This document shows positions 8,242 through 17,254 of a DNA stretch of 64,000 bases, in pieces (position 1 is the first letter of the stretch; every line of letters starts with the position of its first letter). Source of the stretch: Rhodococcus sp. 1168. Lineage in GTDB: Bacteria > Actinomycetota > Actinomycetes > Mycobacteriales > Mycobacteriaceae. Location: contig NZ_MKKY01000070.1 in the NCBI RefSeq assembly GCF_002091955.1, positions 62,001 through 126,000 of the forward strand, given 5' to 3'. Below the pieces are notes generated by a model, which was not told where the DNA came from, did not search any database, and saw nothing but the letters and a program-made list of their open reading frames with translations. A program made the translations under genes and the position numbers.

Positions 8242-9288
8242 TCAACCACCGAATTTGGGCACTTCGATGATGACCTCGGCCGTGATGGAACCGCCTTCGA
8301 CAGGTGCGCCGTTGACGACGACCAAGGATCCGACCTTCAGATCGGAGAGGTCGAAACCCGAGAGGGAGATGACTTCGGTCTGCGGGGTCGTAGTCACCGT
8401 GACCGGAGCGCCGTCGACACCATTGATCGAGATGGTGGTGCCGTCGATCGCGGTGATGGTTCCGACCGCCGCACCGGCCCCACCGAGGATCTCCGGAATC
8501 CCACCGGGCACGAGTCCACCTGGCGCTGACGGAACGACGGACGCGCGAGGCGGTGTACTGGGCAGCGGGGCCGAACTCTGGGGAAGCGTCCTGGTGATTC
8601 CGGGTGAGGCAGTGACCTCGGAATCCGAGGACCGATTGGTGAGAAAGAGAATCCCCGCGAGCACGACGACAGCAAGGACTGCCAGTGCAAGAAGGGCAAC
8701 GAGCCACTTGTTGGACGAATCACCGCCGGAACCGCCACCCGAAGACTTGTCTCCCTCGACTGGCGTCTCCCCGGTGTAACCGGGAGGCGGACCATACTGC
8801 CCCGGGTTTGCCGCGTACTGCTGGTTTGCCGCGTACTGCTGGTTTGCCGCGTACTGCTGGTTGGGGTCGTACGGGGGCATGGCCTGAGTCGGGTTCGGCT
8901 GTTGTGGATACGGCTGCCCGTACCCCTGAGACTGTGACTGTGACTGTGGAAAGCCGAACTGCTGAGTAAGCTGATCCGGATACGGCTGACCTGTCGGATA
9001 AGGCTGTGTACCCGGGTAGGGCTGGCCAGTTGGATAAGGCTCACCAGTTGGGTAGGGCTGGCCAGTTGGGTAGGGCTGGCCAGTTGGGTAGGGCTGGCCA
9101 GGTGGATAAGGCTGGGAGTCCGGGTACTGCTGATACTGCTGACCACCCGGGCTCTGCTGGGGTTGCCAGACCTCGGTGGGCTGGTCGTTCTCGGATCCCT
9201 CGGGCGGCGGGTTCGCAGTGCCATCTGCCCAGGACCGATCGCTGCCCTGAGGCCGATCACGCGGCTCATCCGGATTCGTCATGTTCAC
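8242..9288 (-). CDS. Repeat-rich single-pass membrane protein with DUF5666-like domain
   Basis: A 348-residue protein in three parts. A cytoplasmic N-terminus of about 190 residues is rich in Gln, Pro, Tyr and Gly, with QPYPTG repeats and three perfect NQQYAA copies. A membrane helix follows near residues 195-215. The outer C-terminal domain of about 70 residues has the small beta-rich pattern of DUF5666 (GTITAIDGTTISING and LKVGSLVVV). There is no signal peptide cleavage site, so the repeat tail probably faces the cytosol. The start may be the ATG at 9282 instead of 9288. Function unknown. The clpB terminator lies just upstream. Confidence 0.75.
   Translation of the reverse strand: MNMTNPDEPRDRPQGSDRSWADGTANPPPEGSENDQPTEVWQPQQSPGGQQYQQYPDSQPYPPGQPYPTGQPYPTGQPYPTGEPYPTGQPYPGTQPYPTGQPYPDQLTQQFGFPQSQSQSQGYGQPYPQQPNPTQAMPPYDPNQQYAANQQYAANQQYAANPGQYGPPPGYTGETPVEGDKSSGGGSGGDSSNKWLVALLALAVLAVVVLAGILFLTNRSSDSEVTASPGITRTLPQSSAPLPSTPPRASVVPSAPGGLVPGGIPEILGGAGAAVGTITAIDGTTISINGVDGAPVTVTTTPQTEVISLSGFDLSDLKVGSLVVVNGAPVEGGSITAEVIIEVPKFGG
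8807..8860. repeat. Three perfect 18-bp tandem repeats
   Basis: The unit TTTGCCGCGTACTGCTGG (plus strand) occurs three times back to back. On the minus strand it encodes three NQQYAA units. It is in frame, so copy changes would only lengthen or shorten the protein tail. Confidence 0.9.
9021..9114. repeat. Degenerate 18-bp tandem repeats encoding QPYPTG
   Basis: About five near-identical 18-bp units (GGCCAGTTGGGTAGGGCT, plus strand) encode QPYPTG in the minus-strand membrane protein. Units vary at a few bases, for example TGGATAAGG for TGGGTAGGG. Confidence 0.8.
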
Positions 9289-9300
9289 GAGGGTACGTCC

Positions 9301-9341
9301 GAAGTAGGGCCCACCGAAAAGTATCCGGTGGGCCCTACTTC
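9301..9341 (-). terminator. Terminator hairpin after clpB
   Basis: Perfect 15-bp inverted repeat: GAAGTAGGGCCCACC at 9301-9315 and its complement at 9327-9341, with an 11-base loop. It lies between the clpB stop (9359) and the next gene on the same strand (start 9288), so it should end clpB transcription. No long T run follows. Confidence 0.8.
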
Positions 9342-9358
9342 CATCAGCGGAGCGTTCG

Positions 9359-11905
9359 TCAGCTCAGAACCAGCTGATCCCCGTCGGGAGAAACGTCCAC
9401 CGAGACGGCATCGCCGTCGCGAACCTTGCCCGCCAACAGCAGCTTGGCAAGCTGATCGCCGATTGCCTGCTGGGTCAGCCTGCGCAGTGGACGAGCCCCG
9501 TACAAGGGGTCGTAGCCGCGCGACGCCAACCACATCTTCGCCGCCGAGGAGACCTCGAGCGTCAGCCGTCGAGCAGCAAGACGCTTGGCCAATTGGCCGA
9601 GCTGGATGTCGACGATCGACTCGAGCTGTTCCTCGGACAATGCGTCGAACACGACGACGTCGTCGAGGCGGTTGACGAACTCCGGCTTGAAGGCCCGACG
9701 GACCGCATCCATGACCTGATCCTTGTCACCGCCTGCCCCGAGGTTCGAGGTGAGGATCAAGATGGTGTTGCGGAAGTCGACGGTGCGGCCCTGGCCGTCG
9801 GTCAATCTGCCCTCGTCGAGCACGGCGAGCAGGATGTCGAAAACGTCCGGGTGCGCCTTCTCGACCTCGTCGAACAGTACGACGGTGTATGGACGCCTGC
9901 GGACTGCTTCGGTGAGCTGCCCGCCTGCTTCGTACCCGACGTAGCCGGGAGGTGCACCGACCAATCGCGCTACTGCGTGCTTCTCGCTGTACTCGCTCAT
10001 GTCGATGCGAACCATTGCGCGTTCGTCGTCGAACAGGAAGTCCGCGAGCGCTTTCGCGAGCTCGGTCTTACCGACGCCGGTCGGACCGAGGAACAGGAAC
10101 GATCCTGTCGGACGGTTCGGATCGGCGACCCCGGCGCGTGCTCGGCGGACCGCGTCGGACACCGCTTGGACGGCATCCTTCTGGCCGACGACGCGCTTGC
10201 CCAGCTCGTCTTCCATGCGCAGCAACTTCGCCGTCTCCCCCTCGAGCATCCGGCCTGCGGGAATTCCGGTCCAGACCGCGACGACATCGGCGACGTCGTC
10301 CGGGCCGACCTCTTCCTTGAGCATGAGCCCTTCCTGAGCGGGCGTCGACTCGGTCTTGGCTGCGAGCTCCTTCTCGAGAGTCGGGATCCGGCCGTAACGC
10401 AGTTCCGCGGCTTTGCCGAGGTCGCCGTCGCGCTCGGCGCGTTCGGATTCACCGCGTAGGTTCTCGAGCTCTTCTTTGAGAACACGCACGGAGTCGATGG
10501 CCGTCTTCTCGTTCTGCCAGCGGGTGCTCAACTGGTTGAGCTTCTCCTGGGAGTCCGCCAACTCGGCGCGCAGCTTCTCGAGCCGAGCTTTCGACGCATC
10601 GTCGGTCTCCTTCTCGAGTGCCATCTCTTCGATCTCGAGCCGACGAACCGACCGCTCCACCTCGTCGATTTCGACGGGCCGTGAGTCGATTTCCATGCGG
10701 AGCCTCGACGCGGCCTCGTCGACCAGGTCGATCGCCTTGTCCGGTAGGAACCGTGCTGTGATGTAGCGGTCGCTCAGTGTGGCAGCAGCAACGAGCGCCG
10801 AGTCGGTGATGCGGACGCCGTGGTGCACCTCGTACCGTTCCTTGAGTCCACGCAGAATTCCGACGGTGTCCTCGACCGAGGGTTCGCCGACGTAGACCTG
10901 CTGGAATCGCCGTTCGAGGGCGGCATCCTTCTCGATGTACTTGCGGTACTCCTCGAGTGTCGTGGCTCCCACGAGTCGCAGTTCACCGCGGGCGAGCATC
11001 GGCTTGATCATGTTGCCGGCGTCCATTGCCGACTCACCGCTCGCGCCTGCGCCGACGATGGTGTGCAGCTCGTCGATGAAGGTGATGATCTGTCCAGCGG
11101 AGTTCTTGATGTCGTCGAGTACGGCCTTGAGCCGCTCCTCGAACTCACCGCGGAACTTGGCGCCCGCGACCATCGAGCCGAGGTCGAGCGAGACCACGGT
11201 CTTACCTTTCAGGCTTTCCGGCACGTCACCGGCGATGATCCGCTGCGCAAGTCCCTCCACTATGGCTGTCTTGCCGACACCGGGCTCGCCGATGAGAACT
11301 GGATTGTTCTTGGTACGACGCGAGAGGACCTGTACGACGCGCCTGATCTCGGTGTCGCGGCCGATGACCGGATCGAGCTTGCCTTCGCGAGCCTGAGCCG
11401 TCAGATCGGTGCTGTACTTTTCGAGGGCTTGGTATGTGCTCTCGGGATCGGCGCTGGTGACGCGGGCACTCCCTCGGACAGCTTGGAATGCGTCGCGTAG
11501 CTCGTTGGCGCCTGCACCGAGTCCGGTGAGGAGGTTGGCGACGTCGGAACTACCTGTTGCGAGGCCGACCATCAGATGTTCGGTGGAGACGTACTCGTCG
11601 TCCAGTTCGGTAGCCAGCGCTTGCGCTGCAGTGATGGCTGCAAGAGCCTCACGTCCGAGCTGAGGAGTGGTTGTCGACCCTGTCGCGGAGGGCAAGCGGT
11701 CGACCAATTTTTGCGCTTCGGTACGCACCGCAATCGGGTCGACACCGACGGCCTTCAACAAGGGCGATGCGATGCCGTCCGTTTGGTCCAGCAACGCCAC
11801 CAACAAATGCGACGGGCGAATATCCGGGTTTCCCGCTGCGGACGCGGCTTGCAAAGCTGCGCTGAGCGCGGCCTGCGTTTTCGTTGTGGGGGTGAAGCTG
11901 TCCAC
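9359..11905 (-). CDS. clpB: ATP-dependent disaggregase ClpB
   Basis: Hsp100 disaggregase of 848 residues that rescues aggregated proteins together with DnaK. The order is a Clp N-domain (1-145), AAA+ module 1 with Walker A GEPGVGKT near residue 205 and the Arg-finger region, a coiled-coil middle domain (about 410-525), AAA+ module 2 with Walker A GPTGVGKT near residue 605, and a C-terminal domain with [13 protein letters not shown]. Length and domain order are those of ClpB and not ClpA or ClpC. A HAIR-like element upstream suggests repression by HspR. The flavohemoglobin gene lies a few genes away, as in Rv0384c-Rv0385. Confidence 0.97.
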   Translation of the reverse strand: MDSFTPTTKTQAALSAALQAASAAGNPDIRPSHLLVALLDQTDGIASPLLKAVGVDPIAVRTEAQKLVDRLPSATGSTTTPQLGREALAAITAAQALATELDDEYVSTEHLMVGLATGSSDVANLLTGLGAGANELRDAFQAVRGSARVTSADPESTYQALEKYSTDLTAQAREGKLDPVIGRDTEIRRVVQVLSRRTKNNPVLIGEPGVGKTAIVEGLAQRIIAGDVPESLKGKTVVSLDLGSMVAGAKFRGEFEERLKAVLDDIKNSAGQIITFIDELHTIVGAGASGESAMDAGNMIKPMLARGELRLVGATTLEEYRKYIEKDAALERRFQQVYVGEPSVEDTVGILRGLKERYEVHHGVRITDSALVAAATLSDRYITARFLPDKAIDLVDEAASRLRMEIDSRPVEIDEVERSVRRLEIEEMALEKETDDASKARLEKLRAELADSQEKLNQLSTRWQNEKTAIDSVRVLKEELENLRGESERAERDGDLGKAAELRYGRIPTLEKELAAKTESTPAQEGLMLKEEVGPDDVADVVAVWTGIPAGRMLEGETAKLLRMEDELGKRVVGQKDAVQAVSDAVRRARAGVADPNRPTGSFLFLGPTGVGKTELAKALADFLFDDERAMVRIDMSEYSEKHAVARLVGAPPGYVGYEAGGQLTEAVRRRPYTVVLFDEVEKAHPDVFDILLAVLDEGRLTDGQGRTVDFRNTILILTSNLGAGGDKDQVMDAVRRAFKPEFVNRLDDVVVFDALSEEQLESIVDIQLGQLAKRLAARRLTLEVSSAAKMWLASRGYDPLYGARPLRRLTQQAIGDQLAKLLLAGKVRDGDAVSVDVSPDGDQLVLS

Positions 11906-11963
11906 CGGTCACCTACTTTCTCGACTGAGCGTTTCGTGTGTCGCTGGATGTAACACTACTCAA

Positions 11964-11984
11964 GTTGAGTCTGTTCCGCTCAAG
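11964..11984 (-). promoter_or_regulatory. HAIR-like HspR operator upstream of clpB
   Basis: GTTGAGT-N7-GCTCAAG matches the HspR inverted repeat CTTGAGT-N7-ACTCAAG at 12 of 14 fixed positions. It sits about 60 bases before the clpB start. HspR represses clpB in actinobacteria, so heat-shock control is likely. An overlapping palindrome, ACTCAAGTTGAGT, covers 11958-11970. Confidence 0.7.
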
Positions 11985-12002
11985 TTCGCACAAGTGGCTC
12001 TG

Positions 12003-12626
12003 TCAGCGTCGCATCAGCCCACGAGAAGTCGCGGCGGCAACCGCCGAGGTCCGCGAATCCACGCCCAACTTGGTGTAGATGTGCGCGAGGTGGGACTTGA
12101 CGGTGGCTTGGCTCAAGAACAGTTGCTGACTGATCTGCAGGTTGGAGAGGCCCTCTGCCACCAACCCCAGTACCTCGATCTCCCGCAGAGTCAGCGCGTT
12201 GTCCGGCGTCCTCATCCGGTCCATCAGCCGCGAGGCGATCGAGGGTGCGAGCGCGGACTTGCCCGAAGCCGCAGTGCGAACCGCAGCCGCGAGCTCCTCC
12301 GGGGGTGCATCCTTCAGCAGATAGCCTGCTGCCCCGGCCTCGATGGCGGCAAGGATGTCCGCGTCGGTGTCGTAGGTCGTCAGCACCAACACGTGCGGCC
12401 CGTCCGGACGAGCACTGATCACCGCGATAGCTTCGGCACCGTTCATTCCGGGACCGAACTGCAGGTCCATCAGCACGACGTCGACATCGAGTTCGGCGGA
12501 CCGTTCGATCGCTTCCTCGGCGGTCCGAGCCTCGGCGACAACCTGAAAGTCGGGTTCGGTTTCCAATACCGCCCGCAATCCGGCGCGCACAACCGGGTGA
12601 TCGTCCGCGAGCAGAAGGCGAATCAT
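12003..12626 (-). CDS. Response regulator, NarL/LuxR type
   Basis: A 207-residue two-component response regulator. The receiver domain (1-120) has the acidic pair DD near residue 8, the phospho-acceptor Asp in VVLMDLQF near residue 53, and Thr and Lys in LTTYD and YLLKDA. The C-terminal LuxR helix-turn-helix (about 140-200) reads LTLREIEVLGLVAEGLSNLQIS. The ATG at 12626 overlaps the stop of the upstream histidine kinase gene (12623) in an ATGA arrangement, so kinase and regulator are translationally coupled. The divergent FtsX/ABC operon is a plausible target. Confidence 0.95.
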   Translation of the reverse strand: MIRLLLADDHPVVRAGLRAVLETEPDFQVVAEARTAEEAIERSAELDVDVVLMDLQFGPGMNGAEAIAVISARPDGPHVLVLTTYDTDADILAAIEAGAAGYLLKDAPPEELAAAVRTAASGKSALAPSIASRLMDRMRTPDNALTLREIEVLGLVAEGLSNLQISQQLFLSQATVKSHLAHIYTKLGVDSRTSAVAAATSRGLMRR

Positions 12627-13807
12627 GCGCGAACCTCCAACGGCAACGTGACCGCGATAGCCGTGCCCTCGCCAGGGGCCGTTTCCACCACCATCGTGCC
12701 GTGCAACGAGCGGGCTCGGGCGCGCATCCCCGGTAACCCGAATCCTCGATCCGTGCGAGGAGGAAGCGCATCGGGATCGAAACCCACTCCGTCGTCGACG
12801 ACATCGAGGGCGACTTCGGTGTCCATGTAGCTCAGCGTCACTGCCACTCGATCGGCTTGACTGTGCTGAACCGCGTTGGCGAGTGCAGATTGTGCGATCC
12901 GGAGTAATGCGACCTCGTGCGCGATCGGCAATGGAACCGGAGTGCCCGACAATGTCCAATCGACGACCGGCCCACCGGCATGAAAGGCATTGGCGCACAG
13001 ACGTTCCAAGGCTGCAGAGAGCGAACTGTTCTCGAGGTCGGGTGGAGTGAGGGCTCGAACGAAACGCCGGGCTTCCTCCAAATTGCTCACTGCCGTCTCC
13101 CGGGCATGGACGACGTGTTCTCGCGCTTCGTCCGGCCGCTCGGGGAGCATTCGTTCCGACGCACGCAGCAGTAACTGAATACTCGACAGGCCCTGCGCCA
13201 AGGTGTCGTGGATTTCGCGGGCAAGACGCTCACGCTCTGCGAGGGCCCCTGCCGCATGCTCGGCCGCCGCCAGTTCTCCGCGGGTCGCAGTGAGCTCCTC
13301 GATGAGCCTGCGCCGCTGTTCGCTCTCCCGGTAAAGAGCGTCGTACCCGAACACCACCGCAACGGCGACCGTCGCTCCGAGCGCCGGTCCGATGACGACT
13401 CCCACAGTGAGTGCACCCTGATGCCAGGAGAAACCGCCGATCGCCGCGATCGTCGTCGCCACGACTGCGGTCAACCCCCATCTGGGGGACAGCAGGTGTA
13501 GTTGCAGGAAGTAGAGCGGAAAAGCTACGTACACGGCCTCCGGACTCAACACGAGCAACGCGATCCACAGGACACCTACCACTACCAACCACTGCGCGGC
13601 CGCCGATCGCGAGGTCCGCGCCCTCGGCCACAACGCACCTGCTGTGTACACCGCGCCGAGAAGCACCGCGATGACGACGATCGCGACCACGTCCGGCGCA
13701 TCGCCCAGAACCGCCCGCACGATCGAAAGCGCAACCAATGCGACGAACATCAGATGTAGGCAGCCGCGCAGTACGCGAACGAGTGGGGTGTTCGAAGACG
13801 GATCCAT
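12623..13807 (-). CDS. Sensor histidine kinase, NarX/DesK-like (HisKA_3)
   Basis: A 394-residue membrane kinase with about five N-terminal helices (15-165) and no large outer domain, so it may sense the membrane or an exporter. A coiled-coil linker leads to the phospho-acceptor His in REIHDTLAQG near residue 205. The HATPase domain has LANAVQHSQA near residue 315 and DDGVGFD and GFGLPGMR near residues 350-370. It is coupled to the response regulator downstream and divergent from the ABC exporter genes, an arrangement common for drug- or lantibiotic-sensing systems. Confidence 0.92.
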   Translation of the reverse strand: MDPSSNTPLVRVLRGCLHLMFVALVALSIVRAVLGDAPDVVAIVVIAVLLGAVYTAGALWPRARTSRSAAAQWLVVVGVLWIALLVLSPEAVYVAFPLYFLQLHLLSPRWGLTAVVATTIAAIGGFSWHQGALTVGVVIGPALGATVAVAVVFGYDALYRESEQRRRLIEELTATRGELAAAEHAAGALAERERLAREIHDTLAQGLSSIQLLLRASERMLPERPDEAREHVVHARETAVSNLEEARRFVRALTPPDLENSSLSAALERLCANAFHAGGPVVDWTLSGTPVPLPIAHEVALLRIAQSALANAVQHSQADRVAVTLSYMDTEVALDVVDDGVGFDPDALPPRTDRGFGLPGMRARARSLHGTMVVETAPGEGTAIAVTLPLEVRA

Positions 13808-13991
13808 AGATACCCCAGCCTATCGAGGTCGACCCCGCAACTGCATCGTCCGAAAGGTGTAGCGGGCCCTCCCCCTAACGGCCTCACCTATGCAGTCTGC
13901 CGGTCGATGCCGAACACGCAGGTTCCGACCAGAGTTGAGGTCAGTCACCGAGACCCGATTCGGTGGCATGCAAGGAGAGGCAAAAAAAGCC

Positions 13992-15077
13992 GTGTTCGTC
14001 GCCTGGAGAGATCTACTGTTCGCCAAGGGGCGGTTCGCCCTGATGGGCACCGTCATCATCCTGATCACCATGTTGGTCGGCCTGTTGTCCGGGCTCACCG
14101 CAGGGCTCGGGAAGGAAAGCACATCCGCCATCACCGGCCTGTCAGCGGACCGGCTGGCGTTTTCCGAGCCTGCCGCGGGTAAGTCGGTGTCGTTCACCGA
14201 CTCCACTGTCTCCGAATCCATGTGGCAACAGTGGTCGAGCGTCGACGGCGTCGACCGAGCCGACCCCCTCGGCATCACCACCACCAAGGCCGAGGCCGGT
14301 GAGCACAGTGCTGCAATCTCTGCCTTCGGCGTGCAGCAAGGCTCGGCCCTGGCACCCGAATCAGACCGCATAGTTCCCGGAACTGCCGTGTTGTCGACTT
14401 CCGCAGCCGACGAGCTCGACGTGAGCACCGGCGACGACTTCCGCCTCGGTGGACAGCGTCTGACCGTCGCGGCGATCGACGGCGACGCCTCCTACAGCCA
14501 CACCCCGGTGATCTTCATGGACCTGGCCGCATGGCAGACCCTGACCGGCGGCTCGTCGACCGGTCCGCTGTCGGCCACCGTGATCGGTTTGACCACCAGC
14601 GGCGACACTGCCGACCTGGCTGCAGCCGACGCGCAGATCGGTACCGACACCGTGACCACGTCCGACGCCAAATCTGCAATCGGTTCCTACACTTCGGAAA
14701 ATGGTTCGCTCCAGCTGATGCGCGTATTCATGTTCGCAATCTCGGCGCTGGTAATCGGCGCATTCTTCACCGTGTGGACCATCCAGCGCACCGGTGACGT
14801 GGCCGTACTCAAAGCCCTCGGCGCGTCCACCGGCTACCTGTTGCGAGATGCGCTCGGCCAAGCGGTCCTACTTCTGACCGCAGGGACGGCGATCGGAACC
14901 GCACTCGCTGCCGGCGTCGGAGCCTTGGTCGGCGGGGCAGTCCCGTTCGTACTCGATGTCGGCACGGTGGCACTGCCAGCACTGATCATCATCATTCTCG
15001 GCGCGATGGGCGCCGGGCTGTCCATCAACCGCATCACCTCGGTTGACCCCCTTACTGCACTCGGGAGCGCACGATGA
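13992..15077 (+). CDS. FtsX/MacB-type ABC transporter permease
   Basis: Permease of 361 residues with a single four-helix FtsX unit: helix 1 near residues 12-35, an outer domain of about 190 residues, then three helices in the C-terminal third. MacB-like proteins couple a cytoplasmic ATPase to work in the periplasm or export of envelope-active compounds. The GTG at 13992 is chosen because GGAGAGG lies 11 bases upstream; the ATG at 13968 would add eight residues but lacks a ribosome site. The 3' end overlaps the ATPase gene by 4 bases. The adjacent two-component system probably controls it. Confidence 0.88.
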   Translation: MFVAWRDLLFAKGRFALMGTVIILITMLVGLLSGLTAGLGKESTSAITGLSADRLAFSEPAAGKSVSFTDSTVSESMWQQWSSVDGVDRADPLGITTTKAEAGEHSAAISAFGVQQGSALAPESDRIVPGTAVLSTSAADELDVSTGDDFRLGGQRLTVAAIDGDASYSHTPVIFMDLAAWQTLTGGSSTGPLSATVIGLTTSGDTADLAAADAQIGTDTVTTSDAKSAIGSYTSENGSLQLMRVFMFAISALVIGAFFTVWTIQRTGDVAVLKALGASTGYLLRDALGQAVLLLTAGTAIGTALAAGVGALVGGAVPFVLDVGTVALPALIIIILGAMGAGLSINRITSVDPLTALGSAR

Positions 15078-15760
15078 GCTTGAACCTGACCGACATCACC
15101 CTCACCTACCCTGACGGCGCCGGCCGCCTGACCGCGTTGGACAGCGTCGACTTGACCGTCGAAAAGGGCACGATGACAGCGATCATCGGGCCGTCCGGCT
15201 CCGGGAAGTCCAGTCTTCTCGCCGTCGCGGCAACCCTGATCACACCCGACCACGGACACGTCGTCATCGACGGGGTTTCGACCGATTCACTCTCCCGCGG
15301 CGATTTGACCACTCTGCGCCGCAACAAGGTCGGCATGGTTTTCCAACAACCGAACCTGCTCCCCTCGTTGACCGCAGTCGAGCAGCTACAGGTCATCGCA
15401 CACATCAACGGTCACTCTCCGCGGGCGGCGAAAGAAAAGGCGTTGGCGATGCTCGATTCCGTCGGGCTGAGCAAGGAAGCCGACAAGCGACCGAACCAAT
15501 TGTCGGGTGGTCAACGTCAGCGGGTCAACATCGTCAGAGCCATGATGAACGACCCCGCAGTGTTGCTCGTCGACGAGCCCACCAGTGCGCTGGACCAAGA
15601 ACGCGGTGCGGCAATCCTGGACCTCATCACCACCCTGACGCACCGCAACGCGACCGCTACAGTGGTCGTCACACACGACCACTCTCATCTATCCGCCATG
15701 GACAATGTCGTCGAAATGGTCGACGGAGTTCTGCGGACCACGGTGAAGAGCGGCGCCTGA
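15074..15760 (+). CDS. ABC transporter ATP-binding protein
   Basis: A 228-residue ATPase partner of the preceding permease. Walker A is GPSGSGKS near residue 38, the Q loop is VFQQPN near residue 93, the signature is LSGGQRQR near residue 140, and Walker B is VLLVDEPTSALD near residue 160, with the switch His in VVTHDH near residue 200. It belongs to the LolD/MacB group that pairs with FtsX-type permeases. The start overlaps the permease stop as ATGA, so the subunits are co-translated. Confidence 0.95.
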   Translation: MSLNLTDITLTYPDGAGRLTALDSVDLTVEKGTMTAIIGPSGSGKSSLLAVAATLITPDHGHVVIDGVSTDSLSRGDLTTLRRNKVGMVFQQPNLLPSLTAVEQLQVIAHINGHSPRAAKEKALAMLDSVGLSKEADKRPNQLSGGQRQRVNIVRAMMNDPAVLLVDEPTSALDQERGAAILDLITTLTHRNATATVVVTHDHSHLSAMDNVVEMVDGVLRTTVKSGA

Positions 15761-15833
15761 TCGAGTAGAGGTCGACTATCGTCACCTCCGTTCGTCTAGT
15801 TTGGTAGGCGGCTACTGGGACGGAGGTTGGTTC

Positions 15834-16997
15834 ATGCAGGACGAGCGAGCTATAGCCCTGATCCGGGCCGGTTTCAAATCGGTGCAAGCCGCCGAGGATG
15901 GTCCGGATCGGTTGGCTCGCTCCTTTTTTGCACACCTGTTCGCACAGAATCCGGATTTCCGGACGCTGTTTCCGGTGTCGATGGATCAACTTCGTCGCCA
16001 TTTCGTTCTCGCTCTGGGCTACATATTCGACAATCTCGACAAACCGGATCGGGCCGAACCGTTTCTGGAGCAACTCGGTCGCGATCACCGAAAGCACGCA
16101 ATCACCGGCGCCCACTTTCGCGCCGGGCAGTCCGCGCTCATTGCAGCCTTCCGTGGTTTCGTGGGTAACGAGGTGTGGACCGAAGAGGTCGAAGCAGCCT
16201 GGACCGACACGCTCGACGAAGTGAGCCGCAGCATGGCGGTAGCCGCGGACAATGACGAGTTGCCGCCGTATTGGGGTGCAACCGTCGTAGAGCATCACCG
16301 AGTCCTCGACGATCTGGCAATCATTCGACTGAAGGTCGACGCGCCGATTCCCTACTACCCGGGCCAGTACGTCAGCGTTCGGATTCCGCAACGTCCCAAT
16401 TTGTGGCGATACCTCTCACCGGCGATTCCGAGCAATCCGCAGGGAGAGATCGAATTTCACGTTCGGCGTGTCTCGGGGGGATGGGTCAGTCCCGCGATGG
16501 TCTCCGAGGTGACGGTCGGCGACAGATGGGCAATAAGCCCTCCCCTCGGCGGCATGTCCATCGATCGAAACAGCCCCGAGGACGTGCTGATGATTGCCGG
16601 CGGAACCGGGATCGCGCCGCTGCGAGCGCAGATCATGGACATGGCGATGCGCAGCGCCAACCCCCGCGTTCACCTGTTCGTCAGCGGCGTCTACCCGTGC
16701 GATCTGTACGACATCGAAACGCTGTGGCAGATTTCGCTGTCGAATCCTTGGTTGACTGTGGTTCCGGTGACCGAGGATTACGAAGACCCATGGTGGCACT
16801 CCGGTCCGACGCGTGAACTGCCGTGGGGAATGCACCGGCAACTCTACGGTCAGATCGGCACTGTCGTAACGCAATTCGGCTCATGGGCGGACCGGCAGAT
16901 TCAGATCTCCGGATCCCCTTCGATGGTGCGTACGACCATGTACGCACTGCGCAGGCACGGTACGCCGATGGAACACGTCCAGCACGATCCGATCTAG
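15834..16997 (+). CDS. Flavohemoglobin-like protein (globin + FAD/NAD reductase), Rv0385-like
   Basis: A 387-residue two-domain protein. The globin domain covers about residues 1-135 and has a probable proximal His in HRKHAITGAHF. The reductase domain covers about 150-387 and has an FAD region with RYLSPAIP in place of the usual RxYS, and an NAD(P) site AGGTGIAPLRA near residue 265. Its location beside the clpB region matches Rv0385, a type II flavohemoglobin of M. tuberculosis. Classical flavohemoglobins detoxify nitric oxide, but type II members have altered cofactor sites and other proposed roles. The ATG at 15834 has a strong CGGAGG site. Confidence 0.85.
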   Translation: MQDERAIALIRAGFKSVQAAEDGPDRLARSFFAHLFAQNPDFRTLFPVSMDQLRRHFVLALGYIFDNLDKPDRAEPFLEQLGRDHRKHAITGAHFRAGQSALIAAFRGFVGNEVWTEEVEAAWTDTLDEVSRSMAVAADNDELPPYWGATVVEHHRVLDDLAIIRLKVDAPIPYYPGQYVSVRIPQRPNLWRYLSPAIPSNPQGEIEFHVRRVSGGWVSPAMVSEVTVGDRWAISPPLGGMSIDRNSPEDVLMIAGGTGIAPLRAQIMDMAMRSANPRVHLFVSGVYPCDLYDIETLWQISLSNPWLTVVPVTEDYEDPWWHSGPTRELPWGMHRQLYGQIGTVVTQFGSWADRQIQISGSPSMVRTTMYALRRHGTPMEHVQHDPI

Positions 16998-16999
16998 CG

Positions 17000-17243
17000 C
17001 GTCGGTGAGTTCGTCGCGGGGCTCGACACCTGCCTCCGGTTGCACGACGACCTTGATCTCTTCACCTGAATCCTCCTGGGGTACACCGAATACCGCGATA
17101 TCCGCGATCTCGGGGTGATTGACCATCTCGCCGAAACTGCACTCGCCGCCGATCGGATCCACCAAGGCGATTGGATCAGGTTCCTCGGCAGCGAAGTTCC
17201 ACAATCCACCGTTGCGAGTCTGCGTATCGGTGTCGACGGTCAT
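17000..17243 (-). pseudogene. Internally deleted acyl-CoA synthetase (FadD) remnant
   Basis: About 80 codons read as an N-terminal fragment of an AMP-forming acyl-CoA ligase (LWNFAAEEPDPIALVDPIGG up to SFGE) joined in frame to a C-terminal fragment (NHPEIADIAVFGVPQED up to VEPRDEL). The central part of the enzyme, with the AMP-binding signature, is absent. The frame then runs into the end of the convergent flavohemoglobin gene. It cannot be a working ligase. It lies 11 bases downstream of the LLM oxidoreductase gene and was probably once part of that steroid operon. Confidence 0.8.
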
Positions 17244-17254
17244 GGCCCTCAAAT

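Noticed and set aside
8807-9114. Possible CRISPR-like repeats
   Set aside because: The units are 18 bp, directly adjacent without spacers, in frame and coding for NQQYAA and QPYPTG; it is a protein repeat.
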